A DNA stretch of 64,000 bases from a virus: the IMG/VR virus record IMGVR_UViG_3300034418_011142, positions 1 through 64,000 of that record; one strand, given 5' to 3'. The notes under the pieces were generated by a model. The model made no database searches, was not told the DNA's origin, and saw only the letters and a list, made by a program, of their open reading frames with translations. Position numbers and translations under genes: made by a program. Every line of letters starts with the position of its first letter. Positions within the stretch are counted from its first letter, which is position 1. Of the stretch, positions 7,675 through 16,967 are shown piece after piece.

Positions 7675-8871
7675 ATGAAAGACAATTTTGATATACATGC
7701 TTGGAATATAAAGAGATATTTAAATGAATTAGATATAGACAACCAAGATGATATAGATGGTTCATTAAATGTAACTGGTGGTGGAGACGATCCTAAACTA
7801 GGTGGAGAACTTGAAGCTGGAGTTGTTGGAGATAGAGTAGAAGAAAACCAATCTCAACTAGAATTTTTAGCTCAATATTTAAATTCAATGCATCCTGAAT
7901 TAACATGGGAAGTTGAATTTGGAGAAAGAATTGAAGCTTATGGTTCAGCTCAAGATTTAGCTAATTTTGGAAACAAATACCATGGTAAAAAATTTGGTGA
8001 ATATGAAGTATTCCATGTAGAAGATGATGATAGATTAGACATAGTTCGTATTATTAAATCTTCAAGCATAAAAAGAGGAGGTATAAATGAATACTCTAAA
8101 TACAATAATATAGCTAGTTATGGTTATAAAGGATATAAAGATAAACACTTTGATATTTGTCCAGCAGCCGAAGGTTTAAGAGATAGATTATTAGCTGGAG
8201 AATTTAAAGATAATAACTGGGCTACAGGAACTGATTTTGAAAAAGAAGTAGGTGAATGGCTTTACAGACATGATATTTTATTTCAAATTGAAAAACAAGT
8301 ATTAAGAGATAAAGAAGGTGATCAAAGCGATGTAGAAGATGCAAAAAAAGCTGTAGATAGAATTGTTAATTTATCTCGCGATTTAGGTATCCCCGCTGCC
8401 GAAATTTCTTATTTAAAAGCTCATATTCAAAAAATTAAAGATATAGTTGAATATAGTTCTTTAACAGAAAAAGAAGATGATGAATTTGCAGGATCTGATC
8501 CTAAAGCAGGTTCAACTATTCAAGGTACAGGATTTGATTGGAAAAAAAAAGATTCAATTAAAGAAACCATTAAATTTATAATGGATAACCTTCAAGGTTA
8601 CTCCAATTACTTCCCAGGTGGAAAAACAAAAGGTTTAAGCTCAGATGAAATGTCTACTATCTTAATGCAAATTGCTAAAGATATTGAAGATGATGGAATG
8701 CAATTAGATGAATCTAAACTTTGTAAAAGAGGCAGAGATTATATTGCTGCTAGAAAAAGAGCAGGAGAAAAATCTTCAGCTTATTTATCTGGTCGTGCTG
8801 TAAAAGTTTGTAAAGGTCAAATTAAGGGTACTAAAGGTAAAAAACGTAAAGACTATAAAGGTAACAAATGA
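7675..8871 (+). CDS. Putative capsid-cargo protein with basic C-terminal tail
   Basis: 398 residues. The N-terminus MKDNFDIHAWNIKRYLNE ends in Leu-x-Glu at residue 18 and resembles the shorter MDNFDLKKYLAE tag at 16575, 16936 and 17437. An acidic, Gly-rich linker follows. The middle is mixed alpha/beta with a segment (about 60-130) that looks like a small substrate-binding fold but that I cannot name. The last 50 residues are strongly basic with KRGRDYIAARKRAGEKSSAY, a type of tail seen in DNA-associated phage proteins. Virion packaging with DNA contact is inferred from tag and charge. Confidence 0.6.
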   Translation: MKDNFDIHAWNIKRYLNELDIDNQDDIDGSLNVTGGGDDPKLGGELEAGVVGDRVEENQSQLEFLAQYLNSMHPELTWEVEFGERIEAYGSAQDLANFGNKYHGKKFGEYEVFHVEDDDRLDIVRIIKSSSIKRGGINEYSKYNNIASYGYKGYKDKHFDICPAAEGLRDRLLAGEFKDNNWATGTDFEKEVGEWLYRHDILFQIEKQVLRDKEGDQSDVEDAKKAVDRIVNLSRDLGIPAAEISYLKAHIQKIKDIVEYSSLTEKEDDEFAGSDPKAGSTIQGTGFDWKKKDSIKETIKFIMDNLQGYSNYFPGGKTKGLSSDEMSTILMQIAKDIEDDGMQLDESKLCKRGRDYIAARKRAGEKSSAYLSGRAVKVCKGQIKGTKGKKRKDYKGNK

Positions 8872-9143
8872 CCCCAAATTACGAAGAAATATTACGTGAA
8901 TCTTTAAAAGATTGGTTCGGTAAAGAAGATTGGGTCCGAATTAATACCTCAGGTAATATAGCTGGTCCTTGTGGTACAATGAAAAAAGGTAAACCTACAA
9001 CTAGATGTTTACCTCGTAAAAAAGCTCAATCACTAACTAAAGCAGAACGTAAAGCTACTGTAGCTAAAAAAGTACGTGGTAGTAAAAAAGGTAAACAGTT
9101 TGTAAAAAATACTGAAAAAGCTGAATTTAAAAAGAAAAAATGA
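8868..9143 (+). CDS. Small basic protein, DUF5872-like
   Basis: 91 residues, highly basic. The N-terminus MTPNYEEILRES carries Leu-x-Glu at residues 9-11. The core GNIAGPCGTMKKGKPTTRCL with two cysteines, followed by Lys-rich KAQSLTKAERKATVAKK, matches my recollection of DUF5872-type proteins. The C-terminus is almost pure Lys/Phe/Glu. Charge suggests binding to packaged DNA. The start overlaps the previous stop by four bases, and its own stop overlaps the lipoprotein start by four bases. Confidence 0.6.
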   Translation: MTPNYEEILRESLKDWFGKEDWVRINTSGNIAGPCGTMKKGKPTTRCLPRKKAQSLTKAERKATVAKKVRGSKKGKQFVKNTEKAEFKKKK

Positions 9144-9733
9144 GATTTATATATTTAGTACTTGTATTACTTTTTACTAGTTGTGGTCTTGAATGGCAAT
9201 ACACAACATTAAACCATGCTGCTCAGGTAGATGCTATTTATAGATCTAGTGATTATAGAGTAAATACTTTCAACTATAATTTTTCCCAATACACATTTGA
9301 TCAGCCTTTTATCTGGGGTAATCCTATGTTTCGTAATAGATATAATTTTTATAATCCTTACTTAGGTTATAACTCATATTGGAACAGATGGGATTGGTAT
9401 CATCCCTATAACAACTGGTATTGGAATAGATGGGATAGACCCTATAACTATTGGAATTATTATTCTATAAATAGAAGAACATCTAATATATCATATATAA
9501 ATGGGTATAGAAATACTACTAGAACTCCTTCAGTAAGTAATAGAACAAGATCTGCAACAACTAGATTACAAGTGCAAAATAGAACATATACACCAACAAA
9601 TAGAACGATATCAACTCCAACCCGTTCTACTACTAGGTCTACTACTACACGTTCTGTAGTTCGACCTTCAACAACTAGAAGCACTACACGTTCAACTTCT
9701 CCACGAAGAAGTAACAGTAACAAAAGAAACTAA
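9140..9733 (+). CDS. Phage-encoded lipoprotein, Tyr/Trp/Asn-rich with Arg/Ser/Thr-rich tail
   Basis: 197 residues. MRFIYLVLVLLFTSCG is a lipoprotein signal with lipobox LFTSC and Cys15 as the acylated residue, typical of Bacteroidetes outer-membrane lipoproteins. Residues about 45-110 are dominated by Tyr, Trp, Asn and Arg (NRWDWYHPYNNWYWNRWD). Residues 115-197 are a low-complexity Arg/Thr/Ser tail. There is no enzymatic motif. A phage lipoprotein displayed on the infected cell could block superinfection or alter the envelope, as some do in other phages; this is inference. Its placement among putative cargo genes is odd. Confidence 0.65.
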   Translation: MRFIYLVLVLLFTSCGLEWQYTTLNHAAQVDAIYRSSDYRVNTFNYNFSQYTFDQPFIWGNPMFRNRYNFYNPYLGYNSYWNRWDWYHPYNNWYWNRWDRPYNYWNYYSINRRTSNISYINGYRNTTRTPSVSNRTRSATTRLQVQNRTYTPTNRTISTPTRSTTRSTTTRSVVRPSTTRSTTRSTSPRRSNSNKRN

Positions 9734-9748
9734 TATTTATAAATAAAA
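9733..9748 (+). promoter_or_regulatory. Late-promoter-like motif containing TATAAATA
   Basis: ATATTTATAAATAAAA overlaps the last base of the lipoprotein stop and ends ten bases before the ATG at 9759. It contains the exact T4 late consensus TATAAATA at 9738-9745. Confidence 0.5.
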
Positions 9749-9758
9749 ATATACTATA

Positions 9759-10394
9759 ATGAGCGATTTTAATTATCAAGAATATTTAAGAAACAATCCT
9801 TTACTTAAAGAAGAAGTGAAGGACCAATTAATCACTGAATCTCAAGAAGTTGAGGAAGTAGAATTACCTTCTTCTACCTTAACTAAAACTAATTCTGAGG
9901 TAACAAATATCAAAACCATGGCACAAGCTATGTTAGATTTTTTTAACCAAGTTAAAGAAAAAGAAGCAGTAGATTTTGAATCTAATGCTAGTATGAAAGT
10001 AGTATTAGACAAACTTAATACCTTAGCTAAAACAGAAGAAAAAGAAACTGAAGCTGTAGCAGAAAATACAGAAGAAGTAACTGAAGAAACTACATCTAAA
10101 ATGAAAGTATCTGAACTTAAAGCTAAAATTAAAGAAGATATTATTTCATTACTTCAAGAAGAAGAAGAAGAAGATGTAGAAGCTGAAATTGAAGACGAAG
10201 TAGAAGTAGATGTTGAAGAACCAGCAATGAATGCTTCCGATGCACAAGAAGGTCTTACAGCTGATGAAAAAGAAATCCAAGATAGCTTAAAAATTGCTTA
10301 CGATAATGCAGTAGCTATTGGTGATACAAAATTAGCCGATCAAATCGGTAACTCAATTACCTTTTTTACTAGAACACACGTAGTAGAAAGATAA
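9759..10394 (+). CDS. Acidic low-complexity protein, putative head cargo or core protein
   Basis: 211 residues. The N-terminus [19 protein letters not shown] carries a Leu-x-Glu and resembles the tags of its neighbours. The body is extremely Glu/Val/Thr-rich with a run of seven acidic residues near 130-140, and the C-terminal 50 residues are a more ordered helical segment ([20 protein letters not shown]). Composition is close to the scaffold protein at 28848, so a core-type role is possible. No recognised domain. It heads a unit of closely spaced genes. Confidence 0.55.
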   Translation: MSDFNYQEYLRNNPLLKEEVKDQLITESQEVEEVELPSSTLTKTNSEVTNIKTMAQAMLDFFNQVKEKEAVDFESNASMKVVLDKLNTLAKTEEKETEAVAENTEEVTEETTSKMKVSELKAKIKEDIISLLQEEEEEDVEAEIEDEVEVDVEEPAMNASDAQEGLTADEKEIQDSLKIAYDNAVAIGDTKLADQIGNSITFFTRTHVVER

Positions 10395-10395
10395 T

Positions 10396-12648
10396 ATGTT
10401 AAACGAGCGCAAACTCACCGAAAACGAATTGGAGCAAAGAAAAATCGCTCTCAAAGGTTTGTTGAAAAACAAACGTGCTCTAGTTAAAAAGTACGGTGCG
10501 GATGCGGAAAAAGTTATGTATGGTATTGCTACTAAACAAGCTAAGAAAAAAGTTGAAAATATGAACTTAGACAAACTTAAAGAAATGATCCAGGATGCTC
10601 TTACAGTTAAAGAGGCATCCCCTTTTGTATTAGCAGCAGACGCAGCTAGAGATGCAGGTAAAAAAGAATTTGAATTCCCTAAAGGCAGTGGCAAAATGCA
10701 CCCTGTTACAATTAAACAGGATATTAAAGAAGATGATTTAGATATAGATGATACTATAAATATTGATACTGGTTTTTCTGGTAGAGCAGATTATGGTGAA
10801 GAAGATAAAGCATTAGGTCAAGAAGATGAACTCGAAATGAAAGGTTTAGAAGAAGATAAATTCCGTGATTCTTCAATGGAAGATGTATTTCAATCTATTA
10901 GAAATCTTGCCCATACTACAGGTATGTCAGAACAAGAAGCAGCTGAAAATGCAATAGATGAAATTAAATTTAAGTTTGGAGTTGATGCTATGTACGAATC
11001 TTTAAACGAAAACCTAAACCCTGAAGTAACTCAAAAAGTAAACCAGTTTATTAAAGCAATGGCTAAACGATATGATTACAGTGAACAAGATGCTGTATAC
11101 GCTATCATGGCTGCTTTAAAACAAAGAAAATTTGATGGTTTAAATGAAGATCTAGACGTTGGGCATCAAGACAACGAACCTCACATGCTTAAAAAAGATT
11201 TATATAGAATAGCTAAATATGCAGCTGAACTATATAAAATGATGGATAAATACGATCAAGGTGGAGAAGTAGATTTTCCACACTGGTGGCAATCTAAAGT
11301 TATCAAAGCAAGAGATTATATGGTAGCTGCTAAACACTATTTAGATGGTGAAGAAAAAGTAGACCAAATCGATGCTATGTTAGATGTTAATGAAATTGAT
11401 AATAGTGAATACGCTATGAAGCTTAGAGCACTTAAATCACAACCAGAACCATCTAGAGGTGGAATTGACTACGATGAAGCTTTAACTTTAAGAGGTATAA
11501 AAGCTGAAATCGAAGCTGAAATTGCCCAATTATACAGAGATATGGAACAAGAAGCTGAACCAGAAGGTGGTGAGGTAGCTGATAGATATGGACGTGAATT
11601 AGAAAGGTTAGAAGACCGTTTATATAAAGTTCAAAAACAACTTCGTGATTATGATATGAATGAAGGAGTAAATGAAGAATTATCACCTGAAGATCATTTA
11701 CAAATTGTTAGAGCTATGCTTGTAAAAGCTGAAAAGGATGGAGATGATGACTTAAAAAGAAGAGCTTTAGCTGATATGGAAACCGTTAAGAAAGCATATA
11801 ATTTAAAAGAAGAAATGGATGGTGGTCAATTATTTGATTACTTTGCTAAACAAGGATATGATGTAGAAGAACGTAGACCAGATGGAAGAGAAGCTGGATT
11901 TGAAGGTTATATGGTAAGCTACGGAGATGGTCCATACCCTCAATCAGTAATATTCCAACATAATAAAGATACTGATCAATTTATGATTAGTAGAATGGGT
12001 GGTTATAGAATCGATCAAAAAGATGCTATAAAAGCAGGAATGAGACAAGCAGGCTCTTCAGGTATTGCTGGAAGAGATTCTTATATGACAGATGGAAATT
12101 ACACCCCAGTAGATATTTCAGCTGAAGGTTTAAAAGATATAGTTGATCACGTAATGGGTGGTTTAGGAAGAGAAGCTAAAGCACAAGCAGACTTTTATGG
12201 TGCTAGAGGACGTACTTCAGGTACTATAGATGAAGAAAAAATCGAAGTAGATGCTGATACAAAATTTGAATTACCTTTAAAACACCTTATCCAAAAACAC
12301 GTTAAAGAGGTAATGGATAGCAGAAAGAAAAAAGAATTCAAAGTAGGCGATAAAGTAACATACTTAGGACATCCAGGTGAAATCACTAAAGTTAATAAAG
12401 AAATGACTGGTGCTACTACCTATAATGTATCATATGATAAAGGTACAGGTAAAACTAAAGCATCAAACATCTATAATAAAGGTGGTGAAATAAAAGCTTT
12501 AGAAGAAAAACTTACCAAAAAATCATCAGTAGAAAAACATATTGAAGATTTTAAAGATTCAGATGCACCTCAATTTAAAGGTAAATCTCAAGAAAAAAGA
12601 CGTAAAATGGCTGTTGCAGCTTATTTGTCTAAAAAAGATAAAAAATAA
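10396..12648 (+). CDS. Large modular protein of unknown function with KOW-like segment
   Basis: 750 residues. Modules by eye: a basic N-terminal helix with an early Leu-x-Glu (MLNERKLTE); an acidic linker; two small repeated helical units with [20 protein letters not shown] and similar [19 protein letters not shown]; a domain near 260-310 ([20 protein letters not shown] ... FPHWWQSK) of a kind common in marine phage proteins; a long coiled coil; a mixed region near 480-600; and [16 protein letters not shown] near 650, which looks like a KOW/SH3 barrel. Several internal Leu-x-Glu sites (SLNENL, GLNEDL, NLKEEM) separate modules, as in the fusion at 4857. Function unknown. Confidence 0.6.
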   Translation: MLNERKLTENELEQRKIALKGLLKNKRALVKKYGADAEKVMYGIATKQAKKKVENMNLDKLKEMIQDALTVKEASPFVLAADAARDAGKKEFEFPKGSGKMHPVTIKQDIKEDDLDIDDTINIDTGFSGRADYGEEDKALGQEDELEMKGLEEDKFRDSSMEDVFQSIRNLAHTTGMSEQEAAENAIDEIKFKFGVDAMYESLNENLNPEVTQKVNQFIKAMAKRYDYSEQDAVYAIMAALKQRKFDGLNEDLDVGHQDNEPHMLKKDLYRIAKYAAELYKMMDKYDQGGEVDFPHWWQSKVIKARDYMVAAKHYLDGEEKVDQIDAMLDVNEIDNSEYAMKLRALKSQPEPSRGGIDYDEALTLRGIKAEIEAEIAQLYRDMEQEAEPEGGEVADRYGRELERLEDRLYKVQKQLRDYDMNEGVNEELSPEDHLQIVRAMLVKAEKDGDDDLKRRALADMETVKKAYNLKEEMDGGQLFDYFAKQGYDVEERRPDGREAGFEGYMVSYGDGPYPQSVIFQHNKDTDQFMISRMGGYRIDQKDAIKAGMRQAGSSGIAGRDSYMTDGNYTPVDISAEGLKDIVDHVMGGLGREAKAQADFYGARGRTSGTIDEEKIEVDADTKFELPLKHLIQKHVKEVMDSRKKKEFKVGDKVTYLGHPGEITKVNKEMTGATTYNVSYDKGTGKTKASNIYNKGGEIKALEEKLTKKSSVEKHIEDFKDSDAPQFKGKSQEKRRKMAVAAYLSKKDKK

Positions 12649-13097
12649 TGACAGCTTCTGAACTAAAAGAAAAAATAAAAGTACTTGTAAAAAAAGTATA
12701 TAAAGAAAAAGGCAAGGGAGAAGATGCTGCTATCGCATATGATGAGCTAGTTAAATTTCCTGAACTTAAAGCAGTTATTATAGATTTACTTACAGTTGAT
12801 TTTGATAAATTCTTAGAATCAGTAGACTGGATCGCTCCACGTCCTTCAACTTTCCGTATAAATCTGTTGAATGGTGAAAACTTTGTTCTTATATTTGATC
12901 CTAGAAGTTGGATAGCCCAAATATCAGGTAAAAAATATTACCTACTTAATTTGGATGAAGAAGAAATGGCCGCTAAAGCTGTAGCCCGTTTATTATCTTA
13001 TGGAGGTAAAACAGCAACAGGTGCAGGAGCTGATATTGAAGGAGCAGAAGAAATTGAAACCGAAACAGAAACTGAAACGGAAACTGAAGAAGCATAA
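12648..13097 (+). CDS. Hypothetical protein with acidic repeat tail
   Basis: 149 residues. It begins [16 protein letters not shown], again with Leu-x-Glu near the start. A compact alpha/beta region (about 45-110) includes FRINLLNGENFVLIFD and ISGKKYYLLNLDEEE, and the tail is a Glu-Thr dipeptide repeat. It is not recognised. The start overlaps the previous stop by one base (TAATG) and the next gene starts the same way, so all three are likely translated as a unit. Confidence 0.55.
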   Translation: MTASELKEKIKVLVKKVYKEKGKGEDAAIAYDELVKFPELKAVIIDLLTVDFDKFLESVDWIAPRPSTFRINLLNGENFVLIFDPRSWIAQISGKKYYLLNLDEEEMAAKAVARLLSYGGKTATGAGADIEGAEEIETETETETETEEA

Positions 13098-14269
13098 TGA
13101 GCACATTTAATAAATTTTTTAAAAAATTCTCTTATAAATTTGAAAAAGGGTATCCTGATATGGATAACCCTACTGATGTTGCTTTATTAGAATCATTATT
13201 AAGTAAAGTTATTGGGGAAAAAATTATATTAGAAGCTATTAGTAAATCTAAATCGATCCAAGCAGCACAAGATTTTGTTGATAATAGCCAATTTGCTAAA
13301 GATAATGAAGTAAAAAAATTTAAAAGTGGTAAATATGCTAATAGACTTAATTCAAGTAAAGAAAAAGATATAGATAAAATTAAATCAGCTTTAAAAGATT
13401 ATTTTGGGGTTTTAGATAGTGAAATAGAATTTGTTGAAGCTGGAACGGGCCCTGCAAGTAAGGATTCAATGCCTGGATTTAAACTAGACACTGAGGAATT
13501 TGGTGAAATCTATATTTCAGTTAGTACAAGTAAAAAAGGTGCTGGGGGTAAATTAAATGAACAAAACTTTAATAAAAATATTAATGCTTATGCTAGTAAA
13601 GAATCCCCTATTACTGTAAAACTTATAGGAGATAATAAAACATTAACATATGATAATGTAGCTGAAGCCATTGATGTAGCAGGAGGTACCCAGAATAAAT
13701 TAAAAGCTGATACAGCTTTATTATCACCATCAGGAGATAGAGTTGCTAATATATCACTTAAACAACCCGAAGGATTTAGGTGGGCATCATTAAATAATGA
13801 TAAAGAAACAGATTTTAGAAAAGAATTTATTAAAGCTGCCTTTAATGATCCTAATTTTCCTATTACTCTAAAACCAAATCCAAAATTCCCTGATAAAGAG
13901 AGATATGAAATGTATAAAGAGGGAACAGATGACCGTATTACATTAGTAGTAGTTACTGATTCCCCTTACAGCAAAGATCCAAAAAATATTTTTGGTACGG
14001 ATGATCCAAAAACTGTTGTAGTAGGTAAAACATTTAAACCTGAAGACTTTAAATTTAATGAAAATACAAGTATATTAGATGTAAAAGTTGATCATATATA
14101 TGAAACGATGGAGGAGATAGATGGTTCCCCATTTGAACCTGTATTTATAGTTGCTCAACACAGTGGTAATCCTTATGGGTTAGATTTTAGATCATACCCA
14201 AAATTTATGGCTAAATTACCTAAAAAGGGAACAGGAATTGAAATTAAATATAGTGACCTTATAAAATAA
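13097..14269 (+). CDS. Hypothetical protein, 390 residues
   Basis: Not recognised. After a basic N-terminus (FNKFFKKFSYKFEKGYP) there is a helical region, then an alpha/beta part with GEIYISVSTSKKGAGGKLNE near 138-157 and LTLVVVTDSPYS near 277-288. One could imagine a nuclease-like fold from the acidic strand followed by a Lys, but no motif is firm. No signal peptide or membrane segment. It lies inside the accessory block between an acidic small protein and a gene with a conserved phage C-terminal domain. Confidence 0.55.
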   Translation: MSTFNKFFKKFSYKFEKGYPDMDNPTDVALLESLLSKVIGEKIILEAISKSKSIQAAQDFVDNSQFAKDNEVKKFKSGKYANRLNSSKEKDIDKIKSALKDYFGVLDSEIEFVEAGTGPASKDSMPGFKLDTEEFGEIYISVSTSKKGAGGKLNEQNFNKNINAYASKESPITVKLIGDNKTLTYDNVAEAIDVAGGTQNKLKADTALLSPSGDRVANISLKQPEGFRWASLNNDKETDFRKEFIKAAFNDPNFPITLKPNPKFPDKERYEMYKEGTDDRITLVVVTDSPYSKDPKNIFGTDDPKTVVVGKTFKPEDFKFNENTSILDVKVDHIYETMEEIDGSPFEPVFIVAQHSGNPYGLDFRSYPKFMAKLPKKGTGIEIKYSDLIK

Positions 14270-14273
14270 ACTT

Positions 14274-15044
14274 ATGTGTAAATGTGGATGTAATACTTGT
14301 GAAACTAAAATTAGAGGCCCTTTACTAACCGAAGGTAAAGTAAAATCTTTATTATCTGAAGGTTTACAATACCATATAGATAAAAAAATACCTTTATTTG
14401 AAACAGTATATCGTATTGGTTCAGAAAAACATTTAGCTTTAATTAAAGAAGCTAGAAAAATGTATTCACGTAATGTAATCGATTTATGTGAAGAAGATGA
14501 AGCGTTAATTGGTACACATTTAGGTGAATTTGCTTTATATGAAGGCGAATCTGTACCATTAGATTTACCTATGTTAAATGAAGCTAAAGTTGATTATAAT
14601 TTTTCAAAAGAAGAACTAATTAGAGTTATCAAGCAACTTAAAAGAGGAGCTAGTACTGAAATAGGAATGATTAAAGCCTTTGAAAAAGCTTTAGGTAGAG
14701 AACTTACAGATGATGAAATTAGAGGATTCAAACTAAATGAAGCAGAATTAGATGAAGCTGAATTTAGAGGTAAAGATGTTCCACTAAACAAACCAAAACG
14801 TGGTGGTTCAAAAGCATATTATGTTTATGTACGTGATCCTAAAACTAAAAAGATTAAAAAAGTATCATTTGGATCAGGTGGTTTAAGAGCTAAAATAAAA
14901 AACAAAGAAGCACGTAACGCCTTCGCAGCACGTCACAATTGTAAAAATAAAAAAGATAGAACAAAAGCGGGATATTGGTCTTGTAATTTACCAAGATATG
15001 CTTCAGCATTAGGTTTAGGTGCTAATATGAATACTTTTTGGTAG
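14274..15044 (+). CDS. Conserved phage protein with KAYYVYVRDP-type C-terminal domain
   Basis: 256 residues. The start has a Cys cluster (MCKCGCNTCE) followed by two Leu-x-Glu-Gly sites (GPLLTEGK, SLLSEGL). The central part is helical with further Glu-rich linkers. The C-terminal 90 residues (GGSKAYYVYVRDPKTKKIKK ... GYWSCNLPRYA ... NTFW) form a basic domain of a type I recall from T4-like marine phages, without known function. It is followed after one base by the next gene. Head association is inferred from the early cleavage-like sites only. Confidence 0.6.
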   Translation: MCKCGCNTCETKIRGPLLTEGKVKSLLSEGLQYHIDKKIPLFETVYRIGSEKHLALIKEARKMYSRNVIDLCEEDEALIGTHLGEFALYEGESVPLDLPMLNEAKVDYNFSKEELIRVIKQLKRGASTEIGMIKAFEKALGRELTDDEIRGFKLNEAELDEAEFRGKDVPLNKPKRGGSKAYYVYVRDPKTKKIKKVSFGSGGLRAKIKNKEARNAFAARHNCKNKKDRTKAGYWSCNLPRYASALGLGANMNTFW

Positions 15045-15045
15045 G

Positions 15046-15330
15046 ATGTTTAAATTTAAGGTTGATATATTTAATGAAATTCCTTGGCAAAAATTTACAC
15101 AATTGCCGCAAATATCTCCTTTACCCTTAAATGAACAAGTAAGAAAATATAATCTTTACATAAATGAACTTACGTATGAACGCAATGTTTATTTACATTG
15201 GTTAGAAGGACATAAAAAAGGACCTAGAGTTGAAACCACCCCTACCCCACCAGTAGAAGAGGGATTTTTATTACAGGAAAATTTATTTGACTTACTACAA
15301 GAAACAGGAGATAAAATTATAATAACATAA
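15046..15330 (+). CDS. Hypothetical protein, 94 residues
   Basis: Not recognised. It begins MFKFKVDIFNEIPWQKFTQL and contains a Tyr-rich helix (VRKYNLYINELTYERNVYLH), then a Pro/Thr linker and a C-terminal helix with LLQENLFDLLQE. The Leu-x-Glu motifs are here at the C-terminus rather than the start. The flanking stop and start are one and two bases away, so it belongs to the same unit. Its position directly before a fibre-like gene may mean a structural role. Confidence 0.5.
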   Translation: MFKFKVDIFNEIPWQKFTQLPQISPLPLNEQVRKYNLYINELTYERNVYLHWLEGHKKGPRVETTPTPPVEEGFLLQENLFDLLQETGDKIIIT

Positions 15331-15332
15331 CA

Positions 15333-16334
15333 ATGCCAAATTTACCAATTTCCCAATTATCTGCCTCATCTGCTTTAGATGGAACTGAACTATTAGTAAA
15401 TGTTCAAGGAGGTGTAACTAAAAAACAAACAGTTCAAGATACATTAAATGCTGACCTACCTATAACTTCTTCAGGTATTACTCTTTCAGGAGATATTGTT
15501 CCATCTACTCCTCAAGGATCTACATTAGGAAGTGTAGATAGACCATTTGCCGAACTATACCTACAATCGGGTTCTATTTCAATTGAATCAGATACACCTG
15601 GTGACCCATCGGCTATTATTTCAAATGTAAGTGGTAACTTAGAAATATCAGTAGGGGGTATGTTACTTATTGAATCCGGTTCATCTTTTACTTCACCAAC
15701 TGGTTCTTTTGATCAGTTGTCAGCTGATTTACAAGAAAATTATATTTGGATTGGAGATTCTAATAACAGAAACATAGAAACCCCAGTCTCATCCCTCCCA
15801 GGTTATTTTCCATTTAACTATGGTTTATTTAGCCAAACAGGTTCATCATCACCTATATCAGGTAGCACCCATATTTCAGGTAGTTTAATTGGGGGAGGAG
15901 TTGGAACACTATCGGTTCCCGCCAATGGTTTTACTAAAGGAGATGCATATCAAGCTACTTTTTCAGGAGTAGTAAATGCTGAAAATAATAAAACACTTGA
16001 AATTACAGTTAAAGCTGGAGATGTAGTTTTAGCAGATACTGGAATAATATCTATGCCTGGGGTTACTGGCGATAAAAGATGGAGAATGGATATTGATTTC
16101 TCTATTAGAGAAATTGGTGGAACTGGAACTGCTGAAATTGCAACAGCAGGTACAATACAATTTAGAACAGATTCATCAGGTGATGTTGTAACTGAAATTT
16201 TTAGTGATGTTAATAATACAACTTTTGATACTACAATAGATAATACTTTAACAGTTGAAGCAGAATGGGGTAGTGGTCCAACTAATTTAAGTTCTATTTA
16301 TTCTAAGTTATTTACTCTACTGAAAACTTACTAA
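15333..16334 (+). CDS. Fibre-like structural protein
   Basis: 333 residues. The opening MPNLPISQLSASSALDGTEL and LLVNVQGGVTKKQTVQDTLN is a typical start of phage fibre or appendage proteins. It continues with Ser/Gly/Thr-rich beta repeats (SGSISIES, SGSLIGGGVGT) and a PQGSTLGSVDRPFAELYLQS stretch that is also seen, slightly changed, in the proteins at 33381 and 37172. The C-terminal 130 residues form a beta-rich domain (FTKGDAYQATFSGVVNAEN), perhaps a trimeric head. No enzymatic motif. It is an isolated fibre-like gene inside the accessory block. Confidence 0.65.
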   Translation: MPNLPISQLSASSALDGTELLVNVQGGVTKKQTVQDTLNADLPITSSGITLSGDIVPSTPQGSTLGSVDRPFAELYLQSGSISIESDTPGDPSAIISNVSGNLEISVGGMLLIESGSSFTSPTGSFDQLSADLQENYIWIGDSNNRNIETPVSSLPGYFPFNYGLFSQTGSSSPISGSTHISGSLIGGGVGTLSVPANGFTKGDAYQATFSGVVNAENNKTLEITVKAGDVVLADTGIISMPGVTGDKRWRMDIDFSIREIGGTGTAEIATAGTIQFRTDSSGDVVTEIFSDVNNTTFDTTIDNTLTVEAEWGSGPTNLSSIYSKLFTLLKTY

Positions 16335-16582
16335 TGCAGCCATACAAAAATAAAGGTAATATAAGAACGTTTTCGAAAGATGTAAATAAACTAGAACTAG
16401 TTTGGCATCAAGACGCTGAAGATAGAGATATCGAGATATTAGAAGGTAAAGGATGGGAATTACAAATGGATAATGAATTACCCTTTGAATTAGTAAAGGG
16501 AGATCGTATATTTATAACAGAAGGTAGAATACACCGAATATTAAAAGGTACAACCGATTTAAAAATAAAAATAAATGGATAA
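16334..16582 (+). CDS. Small cupin-like phage protein
   Basis: 82 residues. The pattern ELVWHQDAEDRDIEILEGKG ... LPFELVKGDRIFITEGRIHR resembles the two-half arrangement of a small cupin barrel, with His residues near 25 and 67 that could bind metal. It is of a conserved type in marine phages, but its function is not known to me. Its start overlaps the previous stop by one base, and its end overlaps the next start by eight bases. Confidence 0.5.
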   Translation: MQPYKNKGNIRTFSKDVNKLELVWHQDAEDRDIEILEGKGWELQMDNELPFELVKGDRIFITEGRIHRILKGTTDLKIKING

Positions 16583-16606
16583 TTTCGATTTAAAAAAATA
16601 TTTAGC
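16562..16606 (+). repeat. 45-base direct repeat, copy 1 (leader plus tag)
   Basis: These 45 bases, covering 13 bases before the ATG and the first eleven codons of the gene at 16575, are identical to 16923-16967. A diverged third copy starts near 17431. Confidence 0.9.
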
Positions 16607-16919
16607 TGAAGGTAGGCTATTTGAAGAAGAAATGAAAGCACCTAGTGGCTGGACTGAAATCAAAGACTTATCAGACCTACATTATAGCGAAGAAGATGGC
16701 GAAATAGCTGTTAAAGCATGGGATGCACCAATGGAAGGGTGGGATGAAGAACATAAAGACATGATCATAATAAGAAAAGATGATGATGGATTTTATTTAG
16801 ATGGGTATGTATCTTTTGGTGATTTTGAAATGCAAGGTCCATTTAACACATATGAAGAAGTGCTTAAATTAGCTGTTGAAGAAATGGAAGCCTTTAAAGA
16901 AGATTGGGACAAATCATAA
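16575..16919 (+). CDS. Putative capsid-cargo protein, tag family member 1
   Basis: 114 residues. The tag MDNFDLKKYLAEGRLFEEE is followed by an acidic globular part of about 95 residues with SGWTEIKDLSDLHYSEEDGE and Trp-rich PMEGWDEEHKDMI, not recognised. The tag, ending in Leu-Ala-Glu at residue 12, is shared with the next two genes and closely follows the pattern of the T4 capsid-targeting peptide (aromatic/hydrophobic-Ile-Ala-Glu). The bodies of the three proteins are unrelated, as expected for cargo carrying a common address signal. Confidence 0.65.
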   Translation: MDNFDLKKYLAEGRLFEEEMKAPSGWTEIKDLSDLHYSEEDGEIAVKAWDAPMEGWDEEHKDMIIIRKDDDGFYLDGYVSFGDFEMQGPFNTYEEVLKLAVEEMEAFKEDWDKS

Positions 16920-16922
16920 ACT

Positions 16923-16967
16923 AAAATAAAAATAAATGGATAATTTCGATTTAAAAAAATATTTAGC
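16923..16967 (+). repeat. 45-base direct repeat, copy 2 (leader plus tag)
   Basis: Identical to 16562-16606. It runs from 13 bases before the ATG at 16936 into codon 11, so the start region, not just the peptide, is duplicated. Confidence 0.9.
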
